DNA of 64,000 bases from Anthostomella pinea (Eukaryota > Ascomycota > Sordariomycetes > Xylariales > Xylariaceae), in contig CAUWAG010000016.1 in assembly GCA_963556695.1 (NCBI GenBank), positions 124,001 to 188,000 of the forward strand, read 5' to 3'. Positions 1 through 10,596 of the stretch are shown one piece after another (the stretch's first letter is position 1; each line of letters opens with the position of its first letter). A model generated the notes under the pieces. That model was not told where the DNA came from. It saw only the letters and a program-made list of their open reading frames with translations, and did no database searches. The position numbers were made by a program, and so were the translations under genes.

Positions 1-172
1 AAACTGAACTATCGAGGGCGGGTTGCGGGGGCTGCGGGGAACCTGGCATACACACTCCCCCCTATCCCAGATGCCACGAGCCATATGCATTTTGGTCAGG
101 GGAGGTGCCGTAACAGTTTTCGAGACGATGTGTGAAGCTAACGAGCTCATAGTCCATGGAAAGCACTGGTTG
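1..172. other. left edge, no gene recognised
   Basis: I see no convincing coding region, RNA gene or repeat between the window edge and the small reverse ORF that ends at 173. Part of this could be the 3' untranslated region of that ORF. Confidence 0.4.
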
Positions 173-469
173 TCACTTCAGGTTCTTGGGGACCACGAGT
201 GAGCCTGCTGCAGCTTGTAAGTTGTTGTGAGCGAGGGGTGAGGTATTCCCCTCTTTGGAGAAAAACACCCCGGTCAAGTCTACGGTTACATCGTAGATGG
301 ACCCTTCGGAGATGCGCAGCTTAGAGTGACTGGGAAGAGGAACCTGGGTGGTGGACAATGATAAACCTGCAAAGGCATCAGCACTGAGCAGGCGTTCAAT
401 TCCCTGGCTGCCCCGTTCACCCGTTGACGTAGAGCCGTGGTCTAAGATGGTGACCCTCTTCGATACCAT
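173..469 (-). CDS. small hypothetical protein, 98 aa (doubtful)
   Basis: A single-exon reverse ORF starts at an ATG (MVSKRV) and ends shortly after SLVVPKNLK. Its composition is protein-like, with alternating hydrophobic and polar residues in the C-terminal half, but I recognise no domain, signal peptide or membrane segment. It lies 61 bases downstream of the ThuA gene on the same strand, so it could instead be part of a 3' UTR or a terminal exon of another gene. I assign no function. It is kept only because the frame is open throughout and starts with a Met. Confidence 0.25.
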   Translation of the reverse strand: MVSKRVTILDHGSTSTGERGSQGIERLLSADAFAGLSLSTTQVPLPSHSKLRISEGSIYDVTVDLTGVFFSKEGNTSPLAHNNLQAAAGSLVVPKNLK

Positions 470-530
470 GTTCTATGAAGTAGTTTCTCGCGACCGCTTC
501 AAGAGTCGAGACCGAGCCCGAAAACTGTAT

Positions 531-1205
531 CTAGACCATACCCGCTGCCCACAGAATGCCATTGAGTACGTGGTTCATGAACTTGTCATCTTCATACGCC
601 TCAGAAAAGTGGCCCAGGGCGGTGTAGAAGCTTCGCCCACCATCAATCTCCTGACACCAGGCCAGTGGGTGGTCATCACCCATCTTCCCGCCCTCGTAGC
701 CCTTCTCATCAATCGACAGCAAGACCGTCACCTTGTCGCGCGACGGGTTCGCCCTGAAGTTGTACCACTCGTCAAGCCAGGCGAACTCCTCCGGGTGCCC
801 AGCCACGATGCAATGGTTCCCCTTCTCGACGCGGACCACGACCTTCTGCGGCTCGGGGTGGTCGGTGAAGATGGCGCCGATAAGCTCGCCGTACCATGGT
901 TCCGTGAACATGGCCGAGGCGGCGCAGTGTATGCCGACGAACCCGCCGCCGTTCTTCATGTAGGTCTTTAGTGCGCCGAGTTGCTCTTGATTCAAAAAGT
1001 CGCCGCTGGTTTGCAGGAACACTACCACCGCATATCGCCGTAGGTGGTCGACGCTGATCAGCGTCGAGTCTTCCGAGGCGTCGACGGTGAACTTCCCGGA
1101 TGCGCCGACTTTCTTGATGCCCTCGATCCCGGCGGGAATTGATTCGTGTCTGTACCCTGCCGTCTTGCTGAGAACCAAGACTCGGAATCTGCTCCTCGTC
1201 TCCAT
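531..1205 (-). CDS. ThuA-like domain protein (glutamine-amidotransferase-like fold)
   Basis: A single-exon gene of 224 aa that is essentially one ThuA domain. It begins with a beta strand (FRVLVLSKTAGYRHESI) followed by the Rossmann-like core. Family marks are VVFLQTSGDFL, the glycine-rich turn NGGGFVGIHCA, WYGELIGAIFTDHPEPQ, HPLAWCQEIDGGRSFYTALGH and the C-terminal NGILWAAG. ThuA-like proteins resemble class I glutamine amidotransferases. Bacterial members are linked to trehalose or other sugar use, but the reaction of fungal members is not established. There is no signal peptide, so it is probably cytosolic. The length is complete for the family and no lesion is seen. Its neighbour upstream on the same strand is an anion permease; co-function is only a guess. 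Confidence 0.85.
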   Translation of the reverse strand: METRSRFRVLVLSKTAGYRHESIPAGIEGIKKVGASGKFTVDASEDSTLISVDHLRRYAVVVFLQTSGDFLNQEQLGALKTYMKNGGGFVGIHCAASAMFTEPWYGELIGAIFTDHPEPQKVVVRVEKGNHCIVAGHPEEFAWLDEWYNFRANPSRDKVTVLLSIDEKGYEGGKMGDDHPLAWCQEIDGGRSFYTALGHFSEAYEDDKFMNHVLNGILWAAGMV

Positions 1206-1679
1206 GGCGGGGATGTCGGCGCTGGTTCAGTTCGACGGTCGGATGGTTGGATGGTTGGATGCGGAGAAGAGGAAGAGAATGAAGGAGCATGTGTCGATCC
1301 TAGTATCCTGCACAGCAATCAGTCGCTCCCAATTCGCCATAGTGGTATAAGCAACCGATATGCAGTTATTCCAAGTCCATGCTATTGGCATAAGAAGCTT
1401 GAGAACTGGGTTTTCCATTGTGCACCATCCGACCTTAGTCTATGACTCACGCTTGAGAACGTCCACGTCTAAGCCACTACCGAGTTCTTCGACGAACGCT
1501 TCTATTCGTGGAATAAATCGTTGCATATTGCCACAGCTTCTTGCTTCTCGCAAGGCGCCCCCAGATGCGATAATTGCGGCTCAACAGCTCAACGTCATCG
1601 AGAGGCCCCAGGTCCACCACGTCACGAACACTCAGACCGTACAGTTTTCGCTCTACTATCCAGCGTCTCGATTCACAGC
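1206..1679. other. intergenic, ThuA promoter side
   Basis: This 474-base gap separates two genes on the reverse strand. It should hold the ThuA 5' region and the 3' end of the permease. There are overlapping short ORFs but none has coding character. A run of GGATGGTTGGAT repeats lies near 1242-1260. Confidence 0.5.
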
Positions 1680-4560
1680 TCAAATGATGGCGACCGAGCC
1701 CTTGACGGCCTGTACAGCACCCACGAGCTTGTTGTCCAGTTCATTCTGGGATGCCATCTCCTGCGTTACCTCTGCCGGGGGTATACTAGCCGCAGCCTCC
1801 GCTTCCTGACGCAACTGACGCTTGTGCATGAAATCGGTGAAGACTGGGAGCACCATGAGCGTCAGCAACGAACACTGCGAGGAACACCAGATCTTTCAGC
1901 ATGGGGGTACCACTTACGGACGAGGACAATGGCAATCAGCGCGAAAGCGAGAATACTCGGATATCCGTTCTCGAAGCGCGGTGACATTGTTTGGGGGAAG
2001 ATCAGGATTGGGAGGAAGGAGTTGGTAGCGTAGAAGAGCCCGTTCATGCTCGAGATGGTCAGGGCTCGCTCTTCCGCGTGGCCGTTGTTGATCTCGTTCG
2101 CCCAGGTCCATGTAACAGCGGTGACGTACTGCAGATCCCACGTTAGTAAGATTTCTGTAGAAATGGAGACAAAACGTCGTGTAGGGGTCAGAGCTTGATG
2201 CCCTTCACCCAGCCATTCGTGACCTGGTGGACCGGACGCAAAGGGGAATGGGGTTCACAGTCGAAGCAGGAAAGAAAAGGCGGAGAGGCAGAGAAAAGAC
2301 ACGTACTCCCGAAGCACAGAAAAAAAATGCCACGATCTTTGGGGTATCCGATTCAGGCCAGACGGTCAGGATGGTGGATCCAACAACCGTGGTGCAGAGC
2401 TAGAGATCCACGCATTAGCAACTCCAAGTTCCAGTCAACTCGCATGAGGAACTTGCCAAAGGCCCAGCAATCCAGTAAGCGCGATTTTGGAACATATCGG
2501 ACATCATGCCCCAACCAAAGTCTGTTACCATGCTGGTCAAATTGGCGCAAGCAGGAATGACATTCCTCAGCTGGACCGAGTAGCCAACAGATTCTACAGT
2601 TGATCAGTCTTGTTTCTCGCCTACACCAGAAGTTGCTTCGGGAACATTCAACTCACTGAGGTAGACGCTGAAGTATTGGTTCGCCTGGCATGAATTTCCG
2701 TACTGCTCCTTGTTAGTCTCGATGTTCCGTTCCGCACTTCCAAATTGGACCAATGAATGAGGAGAATAGTACAGTAGGGACGTACGAAGATATACATCAG
2801 GCACAAAACCCACCACCGCCAATTGCCGAACATGCGGCGGGCTAGCTTCCAGTCCATGACACCAGTGATGTCAGCTTTGCCTTGGTTTGCTGAGCGCTGC
2901 ATGGCAAGTCTCTTGTCGTCCTCGGTAATGTACCACGCTTTGGTATTGTGTGGGTAATCGGGCAGGAGGAACCAGACTGAATGGATGTTAGTCATTGTTG
3001 ATGACAATATAGGCTGGCAAAAGGGTTGTGCGGGAAGGCCGCGGGGCCGCTCTTCACGAGACATTGCAACGCTTTCAATGCCAGCCGTGATGCCATGAAT
3101 ATGACTCGTGTAGCTCACCTGAAAGCGCCACCGGAAGTGACATGCAGCCGCATATAATGTACAGCCAACGCCAACCAGGCAAGCCGAGGTGGCCGTCAAG
3201 AGTTGAGTAAATCCCCGCCTGGAGGAAACCCGAGGTCGCAGAACCAAAGAACCCCGTGATATGCCATATGGCTATCCTCTTCGCGAGCTCGGACTTGTTG
3301 TACCTGCGACAGGATGAACGTCAACTTTCCAGAATCGATGGACAAATATCCGGCAACGTTTTGCCGACGTCGAATGCATAAACAGGAATAGGAAAAGGAA
3401 GGTCATCATACCAGCTACCCATTAGGAAGATAATGATAGGGGAGAATCCGCTTTCGAAAATCCCGACCATGAACCGAAAAGCGTCTGGTAGCAAATTGGA
3501 GTCAGTAATTGCTTCATTTAGGTGGTTTGCCGAGAAAAAATGGAGTCGTAATGCGTGTCTCGGGAGCAGAAGCTCTTAACACAGGCTAGAAGAAGGAATT
3601 CACGCTCAGGGCATGGCCATATGGGGAAATGAAAGACTCGAAAATGTACATACACATCTCGTTGGGGGACCTGGCAGCAGCTTGCGCAAAGCTAACCTCG
3701 TGTTATCAGATGGCGCCCAAGGATCTTCTTGTATCTTGACCTACGTAAAAGCTGTCCACCCTATCTCGCATACTACGAGGCAGATTCGAGGACTGATCTT
3801 CAGAGCAAGCATGTTGGATGGAATCTGCATGATCGCGAAAGCAATGGTATAGCACACTGCCATGTGTCAGCGCCCAAGTCGGGGGATGATAACATCAATA
3901 CGAGGCGCAAGAGAGTCAAAGGACTTACTGAGCATATACGTGTACTCGTTTCCATGCATATTGAGGTCTTCCTTCATGCCAGACACATCTTCAATCTAGT
4001 CAGAATTTGGGGTATGAGAAGCACCATGGGAAGGGGCTCAGACTCACAGGCATTCGCTATGTTGCTTTGGTCTATGTACTTCATCCACTGTGTTGTGTAT
4101 CAGTTCTGGGTCGGACGAACATGGTGTTGGAGACGGGACTGACCCAACCAAGTGTTGAGCATATCAGAACTGTGGCCATCTACAGTCAGTACAAGATGAC
4201 ACCAGATCAACACAGGGAATGGATGGGCTGCTACGTACTGCCAAAGTCCAGTTTTCGCACGAGTGCACGCTCCTGAATCGCAGTATATCAGCACCGTTGA
4301 CAAGAGATGGGACAGGGTATGTCCTAGCTCGCCCCTTTACCGTCACCCCTTTTGAGTGGAACACAGAAATACACGAGGGAGGGAGAAAGAAGAGCAAGGA
4401 AACGCACTTCGGGGCTCTTCAGATGTTGATCAGCATCCCAGATGTGATATAGAATGCGTGTGCCAATGCCGATTTTCTGCGGCGGCACCATCTCCGTGTC
4501 GGCTACTCGAGTTGATGTGACTCGAGACATCTCGGTCACGTCCTTGCTGTCGGCAGCCAT
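1680..4560 (-). CDS. MFS anion:cation symporter (Dal5/Seo1/Liz1-type permease), 15 exons
   Basis: A 12-TM major facilitator of the allantoate/pantothenate/nicotinate permease family. Reading from ATG 4558-4560: cytosolic N-terminus to KSPE, ERALVRKLDFG, ILICSTLGW, WMKYIDQSNIANAYVSGMKEDL (TM1 signature), FAIMQIPSNM, FRFMVGIFESGFSP, GSWYNKSELAKRIA, WRWLYIICG, the loop PDYPHNTKAWYITEDDKRLA, SVGYSVQLRNVIPA, GPL, IVAFFFCASGYVTAVTWTWANE and a charged tail ending GSVAII. Fourteen introns are needed and every junction keeps frame. Two are unusual: the intron at 3485-3653 is a copy of a repeated introner-like sequence, and that at 2400-2456 is GC-AG with a GCAAGT donor. The open frame across all exons argues the gene is intact. 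The substrate cannot be told from sequence; organic anions or vitamins are typical for the family. Confidence 0.85.
2400..2456 (-). other. GC-AG intron in the MFS permease
   Basis: The donor is GCAAGT, the classical GC-type donor, and the acceptor is TCTCTAG. The joined frame reads GPL followed by LCTTVVGSTILTVWPESD, matching the expected transmembrane helix and loop of the family. No GT donor nearby restores the frame. Confidence 0.7.
3485..3653 (-). mobile_element. introner-like element copy 1 (intron of the MFS permease)
   Basis: A 169-nt intron reading GTATGTACATTTTCGAG at its 5' end and ending GCTACCAG. It splits a codon after its first base (phase 1), and splicing restores EMYAFRF. The sequence matches the introns at 32923-33092 (about 90% by eye over almost the whole length) and 9836-9985 (about 80%), which sit in unrelated genes. 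A candidate branch site ACTGAC lies about 20 nt before the acceptor. The flanking exon sequences are not related between the three hosts, so the similarity is confined to the intron. Confidence 0.8.
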
Positions 4561-5151
4561 GTTGGATAGGGATACAGATGACTATCCCAAGTGAATAGCT
4601 ATGATCAGGGGATAGGCAGGCATCCCAGATACAGCCATGCGTCAAGCGAGACTGGGAATTATATGATTTCGCCCAGCCGTCGTAAGGAGGTGGCCTATCT
4701 GTCGTATCATTATCGTATCAGCAATCCAGCATTATCGTATCAGCACTCCAGCCAAGTGATAGCAAAGCTTCTGGGCTCTCCAGTCCCTCCTATCTGGGGT
4801 TGGCAGCTATCAAGAACATCCGCACTTGGCTTCGACTGGGGTTCACGAGTCGAACTTGAACGTTGATTGTGTCTGATCAGTCGGCCTTCGGCCCGACGGA
4901 GGCCGTTGATAAGGTTCTGTACGAACCGCCGATCATCCTCTTCGGTCGGCGGCCTGTCCAAGCAGCGACAATCAAGCCGCCATGTGGAGCATCGTACGTC
5001 CGGCCGGGCTCTTTAGCAGACAACCATAAGATACAGGCTGGTCGGGATGGAGAGGAAGCAGATAAGTTGAGGGTATGCCCAACAATCCCAAGGAGGCCTC
5101 GGGCATCATAATCTGTAACTCTATCAGCATTATCTTGAGCAAATCATCGAA
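4561..5151. promoter_or_regulatory. divergent intergenic region with a short tandem repeat
   Basis: These 591 bases separate the start of the permease (reverse) from the start of the aldolase (forward), so they should hold both promoters. Two near-identical 22-base units built on ATTATCGTATCAGCA lie in tandem at about 4709-4752. Nothing else is recognised. Confidence 0.5.
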
Positions 5152-6522
5152 ATGGCCTCCAACACCAACACCAACAACCCGTCCAAGGTGCCTGCCGAGC
5201 AACTCGCTCTCGCGCGGGAATCATGCCGGCCCAATCTGGTCAAGCAGCTCATGAACGAGAACAAGCTGGCTCACTCGTTTGGCATCAGAATCGCTTTCAG
5301 CACTGAGATGCCCCTTGTCGCGAAGAGGGCTGGGTACAGCGCCATCCTGATGAACCTGGAGCACATGGCCATGAGCATCGAGACGATGAAGGACGTGGCA
5401 GTATCAGCTCTCAATGTCGGGTAAGTCGAGTTCGGCACTCGCCAACCCGCCCATTTCCTCGCCCGCTAGCCCCTGGTCCGTATCAGGACTATCGACGGAT
5501 AGCAGCCGACGGGTCCTCTTCTCCACCACACGCTTGATCGCAGCTAACTGAGGCCCACAGCATTACGCCGATGGTCGGTAAGGTGGCACCACTCTTCCTC
5601 GTCCCTCTGTTTCCCTGACGCTCTGGTCGCCGACCATCCTTCGATAAACCTGCGAGTTGATTACATTCGTTGGTATGAAACTCGGGATGGGCAATGATCG
5701 CTGACTCTGGATGTTGCAGTCGTTCCTACGTGTGCACCAGAATGGATCTCGCGATGCCTGGATTCGGGGGCAATGGCGGTGATCGTGCCCCATGTGAACA
5801 ACGTTGAACAAGCAAAGATGTGTGTGAATGCATCGAAGTTCCCTCCCCTCGTAAGGCTCGAAACTGACGTTCCGGTCTTGACATCTCGACTGACACATCG
5901 TGCAGGGCCACCGATCCGTCACAATGGTGACAGCGCTCACGCAATACACGATATCCCTCTCGTACGCGGCTATCGGTGAAGTCGTGAACGATGAGGTGAT
6001 GATCATGCCCATGATAGAGACGCAAGAAGGCGTGGATAATGTTGAGTAAGTTCCGCAAAGTCCATCTCGTCTCAGCAGCTCGTGGTTACTGACCACTCGG
6101 TAGGGCAATCGCTGCTGTTCCGGGTATTGACGCCCTGTTGGTCGGCTGTGCAGATCTATGTATGGAACTGGGGATTCCAGGGCAATACGACTCTGAGCTT
6201 TTCCAATCTACCGTTGCTCGCATCGCTGGCGCCGCCGAGAAAGCCAGCAAAGACGGACGTAAAGTCTTTGTGGGTTTGGGCGGACTTGAACCGAGACCGG
6301 ATTTGCTGGAAGAGCTCGCAAAGCGCCATCCGTCTATTCGGTCAGCTCGCCCATGATTTATCACTGCAGTACGAGAGTGGTAATGCTGACTTGTGCAACA
6401 GCTTCGCCATGGCAGGCCGAGATCTAGCTCTGCTGCTGGCTGGGATGTCCAAGCAAGCCGCAGCTATGAACGACATATCAAAGAGGCTTCAGGAGGGACT
6501 TGAAACCACCAGCTCAAGATGA
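5152..6522 (+). CDS. HpcH/HpaI-type aldolase (citrate lyase beta-like), 6 exons, 304 aa
   Basis: A class II, metal-dependent pyruvate aldolase of the HpcH/HpaI family. Exons are 5152-5420, 5561-5577, 5720-5850, 5906-6045, 6104-6340 and 6402-6522, summing to 304 codons plus stop. Family marks in order: AKRAGYSAILMNLEHMAMSI, containing the general-base His; VVVPTCAP; DSGAMAVIVPHVNNVEQA; MIETQEGVDNV, with the metal-binding Glu; AVPGIDALLVGCADLCMELG, with the metal-binding Asp; and a C-terminal FAMAGRDLALL. Such enzymes reversibly cleave 2-keto-3-deoxy acids or hydroxy-keto acids; the substrate is not known here. Exon 2 is a 17-nt microexon (CATTACGCCGATGGTCG) needed to give GITPMVVVP. No lesion is seen. 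It shares an upstream region with the permease, so the two could be co-regulated in uptake and breakdown of an organic acid; that is inference. Confidence 0.85.
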
Positions 6523-7251
6523 ACGCACAGGTGTCAATGGGGGCTCGGGTGAAGGGATCATGACTTGCCTGAAGGTCAAGGACCGGCCGCCGTTGCACGT
6601 CTTCGAGTAGATTCGCAACATCTATGGAGTGTGCATGACAATGATTGCTTGCCGCCTAGCTACGTACTGCAAGAAATGGACTATGGCAAGGCTGAATTGT
6701 GCCGGCTTTCGCAGTTTATGTATGTTTGATGTCACCTGTATCAAAGTGGCACACACCAGCGACACATGCGTGTTGCAAGTATCCAGTTATTCGCGACAGG
6801 ATGCGCTTTGGAGTAATCCGCAATCGTAAGACTTAGTTGGTGTGGAACTCCGCCGTGGAATCCTGTCTTGGCCCGAAGGTGTACCAAGGGAGCTGTGTGG
6901 CGGAGGCGGTCTCCAATCGGAGCGTTGTATACAGCCATAGTAATACCGAAACCGGACAGGTTTCCGCGACCCGCCTGCAGGGCTGGTGACAGCCGCGACT
7001 AGATGGCCGAGACAACTGGGTCGACGATCCTTCTCAAGGCTTCCAGTTTAAGCAACATCCAAAAATAATCATCAGAGCAGGGCCGAAGGAGTGCCAAAAG
7101 CTGCGGATCGTCATTCTCTAGAGAGGCTAGTAGGTGCATCCTTCGAGGCGGCCGTGTATAGCATGACAAGTCGTCAAGCAAGGAGGCCACCCTTCGTTCA
7201 CGTCGTCCTCTCAATCAAATCTACACAATTGGGCATTCCTTCATTCTCGCC
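6523..7251. other. intergenic, no gene recognised
   Basis: This 729-base gap lies between the aldolase and a small membrane-protein gene. I see short ORFs only, with no conserved domain, RNA gene or repeat. The 3' part should contain the promoter of the membrane protein. Confidence 0.5.
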
Positions 7252-8006
7252 ATGGCCATCCGACTGCTTTCCGATAATGATAGCGTACCAAGAACAAGGT
7301 GTCGTGTGATTGCCTCCGCAGCAGTCGCTACCATTAGCCTCATTCTGCTGGGACTATGGGCACTGCTCCAGCTCAATGCGACCCCTGAATTCATCGCATG
7401 GTCCAAGGAGCTCGCCGACTTCAGTAGCTCGTACACCCCGACAGAGCAACTTTTGATCGGCAGCTCAGGCTTCAGCTTGTCGGTATCGGCTGTCATAGAG
7501 GCGTGGCACTTCTCTCTCTTTGGGAAGGGTGCAGCGTGGGTAAGATATGTCCAGACTCGCAACTCCTCCTGACGGTCGCTGATGAGTATTGACAGACGAA
7601 ACACTGGCTGCGAAAGGGCTTCTTCTTGATAGTACTGGTCAACGCTACTCTCGCTGGCTCGGCATTTGTTCTGGCGTCAATCATTGGCACACTCGAAAGT
7701 CAAGGCGCTTTGGTGATCGCGCCATCTATGGACCTGCAGCTGGGAATAGACCAACACTCATCAGCTTCTACCACTTGGAGCTGCGAGTGGCACACTATAC
7801 AAAGCCTACATGGTGCGCAGGTCATTGGCCGAAGCTGCAAGACGCGACTGGCATCCCGCTGGTTGTGTTCTTGCATCGTCATGTTCTCTTTACTGCTTGC
7901 TGTCTCCGGCTGGTTGGATTTTCGACAGGAGGATGAGACGGAAGTAATGGCCTGGATTGCGGACAAGAAGAAAAGGAACGAAAAGGAGACGGACTCACTT
8001 GTTTGA
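7252..8006 (+). CDS. hypothetical membrane protein, about 4 TM, 232 aa
   Basis: Two exons (7252-7539 and 7596-8006) joined by a 56-nt GT-AG intron give 232 aa. Hydrophobic segments appear near residues 20-42 (ASAAVATISLILLGLWALL), about 68-85, 103-127 (FFLIVLVNATLAGSAFVLASI) and 195-214 (LCSCIVMFSLLLAVSGWL). The tail is highly charged (WIADKKKRNEKE). There are Cys residues in the last extramembrane loop but no motif I know. I do not recognise the family; it looks like one of the fungal-only small integral membrane proteins. The start is the first ATG in a good context (GCCATGG). Confidence 0.6.
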
Positions 8007-9006
8007 GCACATACCACTTGGCTTGGGGCAATGGGTGTTGGACGGCCGTGGTGGTAGTTCTGGGGGAAGAATAGGGGTATACGACATCCTCGACCAGTGG
8101 CGAAAGCCACGCTTGCCTTGAGTTGACTCGTCGAGGCAAGTGGTGAATGTCAAACATCGAGTCATGACCTACCTGGAGGAGCTCGTATCGGGCCCGTCTT
8201 AATGACGTCCCAAAGGACCGGCGTACTACTGTAGAAGAACCAAGGCCTTTATTCATGTCATCCTCTAGTGGATAGTCCAGATGATGATGCCAAGCTCCTC
8301 GGTGTATTTAGTTCTGAAAATCTAGGACCACCACCCGCATTCCCGCATTCTGGATCGCTGTTCCGGTACCCGAAATGCGGGGGTTAGGTCAACGGCGGGA
8401 CTTGGTAGCATCAACTAGTGCATGATGTTGCAGGTTGGTATGAACTCTACTGACGACACTGCCGTCTAGCCGTCCCACGAGATATTCAGTCTCTGTTCTG
8501 GTCAACGAACGGCGAGGATAGCTATGAGAGGATGTTTCTTTTCAAGTATTGGAAATGTGCTTCAGTTCACTGAGTGGGATAGCTGCTTGAACGAGCTGGA
8601 TCGGAATACTTGGCCGAGTTTGGATGCCATCGTCTGTTCAGAGGAAACCGACCTTGTAGTACAATATTAGCTTTCCCTAGCCCTTGGGATAGTCGGATGT
8701 ATGCTAGTGATAGACTAGTGTAGAAACTGATCGTAATACTCAGGGTACCCCTGATTTGCTACGTGTGTTACGTTGGACGGGAGCCAGAAGAGTCGCATCT
8801 GGACCTGGATCTTGATGTCATGGTCTCATTAGCGATGAGGAGAGGGAGCCTTTCCTGGGTAGGTCGGCATGTATAATGGGGAATGTTCTCAGTATATGAA
8901 ATTTGAATGTCCCGTGGATTGATGCAAGAACATCTTTTTTTTTATCACATCCCATCACTGTTCTGACGATTTTGCTGAATATCTTGCTTTCACTGTGCCT
9001 GTCGCG
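8007..9006. other. intergenic, promoter of the FAS1 gene
   Basis: This 1-kb gap holds no credible gene on either strand. A T run at 8936-8943 and a CT-rich leader just before 9007 mark the likely promoter and 5' UTR of the FAS1 gene. Confidence 0.5.
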
Positions 9007-10596
9007 ATGCAGATCAAAAACACCCCTATCCTGGCTTTGGCTTCTCTAGCCTCAGCTCAAAATTTGACTGGAAACTCAAGTTTGTCTGACATGCTTGGGT
9101 CGGTGGGCTCGCTTTCGAGCCTCAACGGTATGTATCGTGCCTCTTATTCCTGTTGTGGAATTAATAGAGGTATCAGTATTGTTGACGCAGAACCCGGGAT
9201 TTGTTGACCAGCTCAATAATATGCAAAATGGTATGCAATCGACCCTCTTTCGGTTCCTTTGACCAGGGCAGCCCCGCTTGACACACAGTTTGCTTGGATA
9301 TTCCCACAAATATTGCATCGCAGAGAGAGCACCAGCTTACCCCTGAATCCAGTAACCCTGCTGGCTCCGAACAACGACGCGTTAGCCAGCATCAACGGCG
9401 CTGGCAACTCCATGCTTGGTGACCCTAGCTACGTGCAGGCACTGTTGAGTTACCATGTGTTGAACGGGAGCTACAGCAATGCGTCCTTTAGCAACAGCTC
9501 GATGTTTATTCCAACGATGTTGACGAACTCAACGTTCAGCAATGTAACAGGAGGTCAGCGTGTTGAAGCCCGGATGTCGGGCCACAATATTACGTTCCTC
9601 AGTGCTGAGAAGCAGAACATCTCTTCAATCTCGGTCAGTAAAAGCCCGGCTTAATCCTCGACGTCGCAACTGACATTCTGCAGACCCTCAACTTCACCGG
9701 AGGCATGATCCACATCGTCGATGGCTTTTTGAGCATCCCTGGGAATGTCACCGACACCCTTGCGAATGCCAATCTAACGGCGGCTTCGGGAGCTATCACG
9801 AGCACTAATCTGTCGCGTCCTATTTCGAGCATGTCGTATGTACATTTTCGAGTCCTTTATTTCACCATATTCCCATGCCCTGAGCGCGAATCTCCTCTTC
9901 TAGCCCGTATCAAAGCCTTTGCTCCCGAGACACGCATTATGACTCCGCTTTTCTTCAGTAAACCATCTAAAAGGAGTAATTACAGGGATGTCACGATCTT
10001 CGCGCCCAACAACGCTGCCTTCAATGCCATCGGTAGCATTGTCTCGATTCTCACGCCTCAGCAACAGAACAGCATCATTGGCTACCACGTCGTCAATGGA
10101 ACAGTTGACTACTCCTCTCAGATGCTCCGCCGCGGGAACAGCACCCTGAAGACATTGACCGGCCCGGACATCACCATCAGCGTGGTCGACGGGCATATAT
10201 TCGTCAACGCAGCCCGCGTCACCGTGGCAGACATCCTGTGCGAGAACGGTGTCATCCATGTTGTGGATCAGTCAGTCATCCTATAGTGTCCCTATTGTTG
10301 GTCAATCTCTAACATGCTCCAGGGTGCTCAACTCCGAGAACGCTGCGACCAGCCCCAATGCTACGGCAACAACGGCCACGCCTGCTTTCACAGGCGCAAG
10401 CACTGGTACCGCGGGAGTCCCTTTCACGAGTGGAGTGTCAACTGCAACCACCACCTACCCTGCGGCTACTTCTGCTGGGGGTGACGACTCATCGGCCACT
10501 AGTTCTTCGTCCGACGGTTTGGCTATGCCTATGAAGACTGGCGCCGTCGGTGTTGTGGCACTTTTCGGTGGTGCAGCTGCATTGATGAACATGTAA
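9007..10596 (+). CDS. secreted GPI-anchored fasciclin (FAS1) domain protein, 6 exons, 391 aa
   Basis: Starts at ATG 9007 with a signal peptide (MQIKNTPILALASLASA). Exons are 9007-9127, 9168-9230, 9353-9633, 9684-9835, 9986-10270 and 10323-10596. Two FAS1 repeats are visible. The first contains VTLLAPNNDALASI, YHVLNGSY and MIHIVDGFL. The second contains DVTIFAPNNAAFNAI, IIGYHVVNGTVDYS, VNAARVTVADI and GVIHVVDQVLN. Many N-x-S/T sites suggest heavy N-glycosylation. A Ser/Thr/Gly-rich linker precedes a hydrophobic tail (GAVGVVALFGGAAALM) typical of a GPI anchor. FAS1 proteins mediate adhesion at the cell wall or surface. The first intron is only 40 nt. The fourth (9836-9985) is an introner-like element copy. 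Confidence 0.88.
9836..9985 (+). mobile_element. introner-like element copy 2 (intron of the FAS1 gene)
   Basis: A 150-nt intron beginning GTATGTACATTTTCGAG and ending AATTACAG, inserted in phase 2. Splicing gives SMSGDVTIFAPNN, the expected FAS1 strand. It shares the core CCCATGCCCTGAGCGCGAA and GCTCCCGAGACACGC with the copies at 3485-3653 and 32923-33092 but stops about 20 nt earlier at its 3' end. It is a multiple of three and has no stop in the host frame, so retention would insert 50 residues. Confidence 0.8.
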
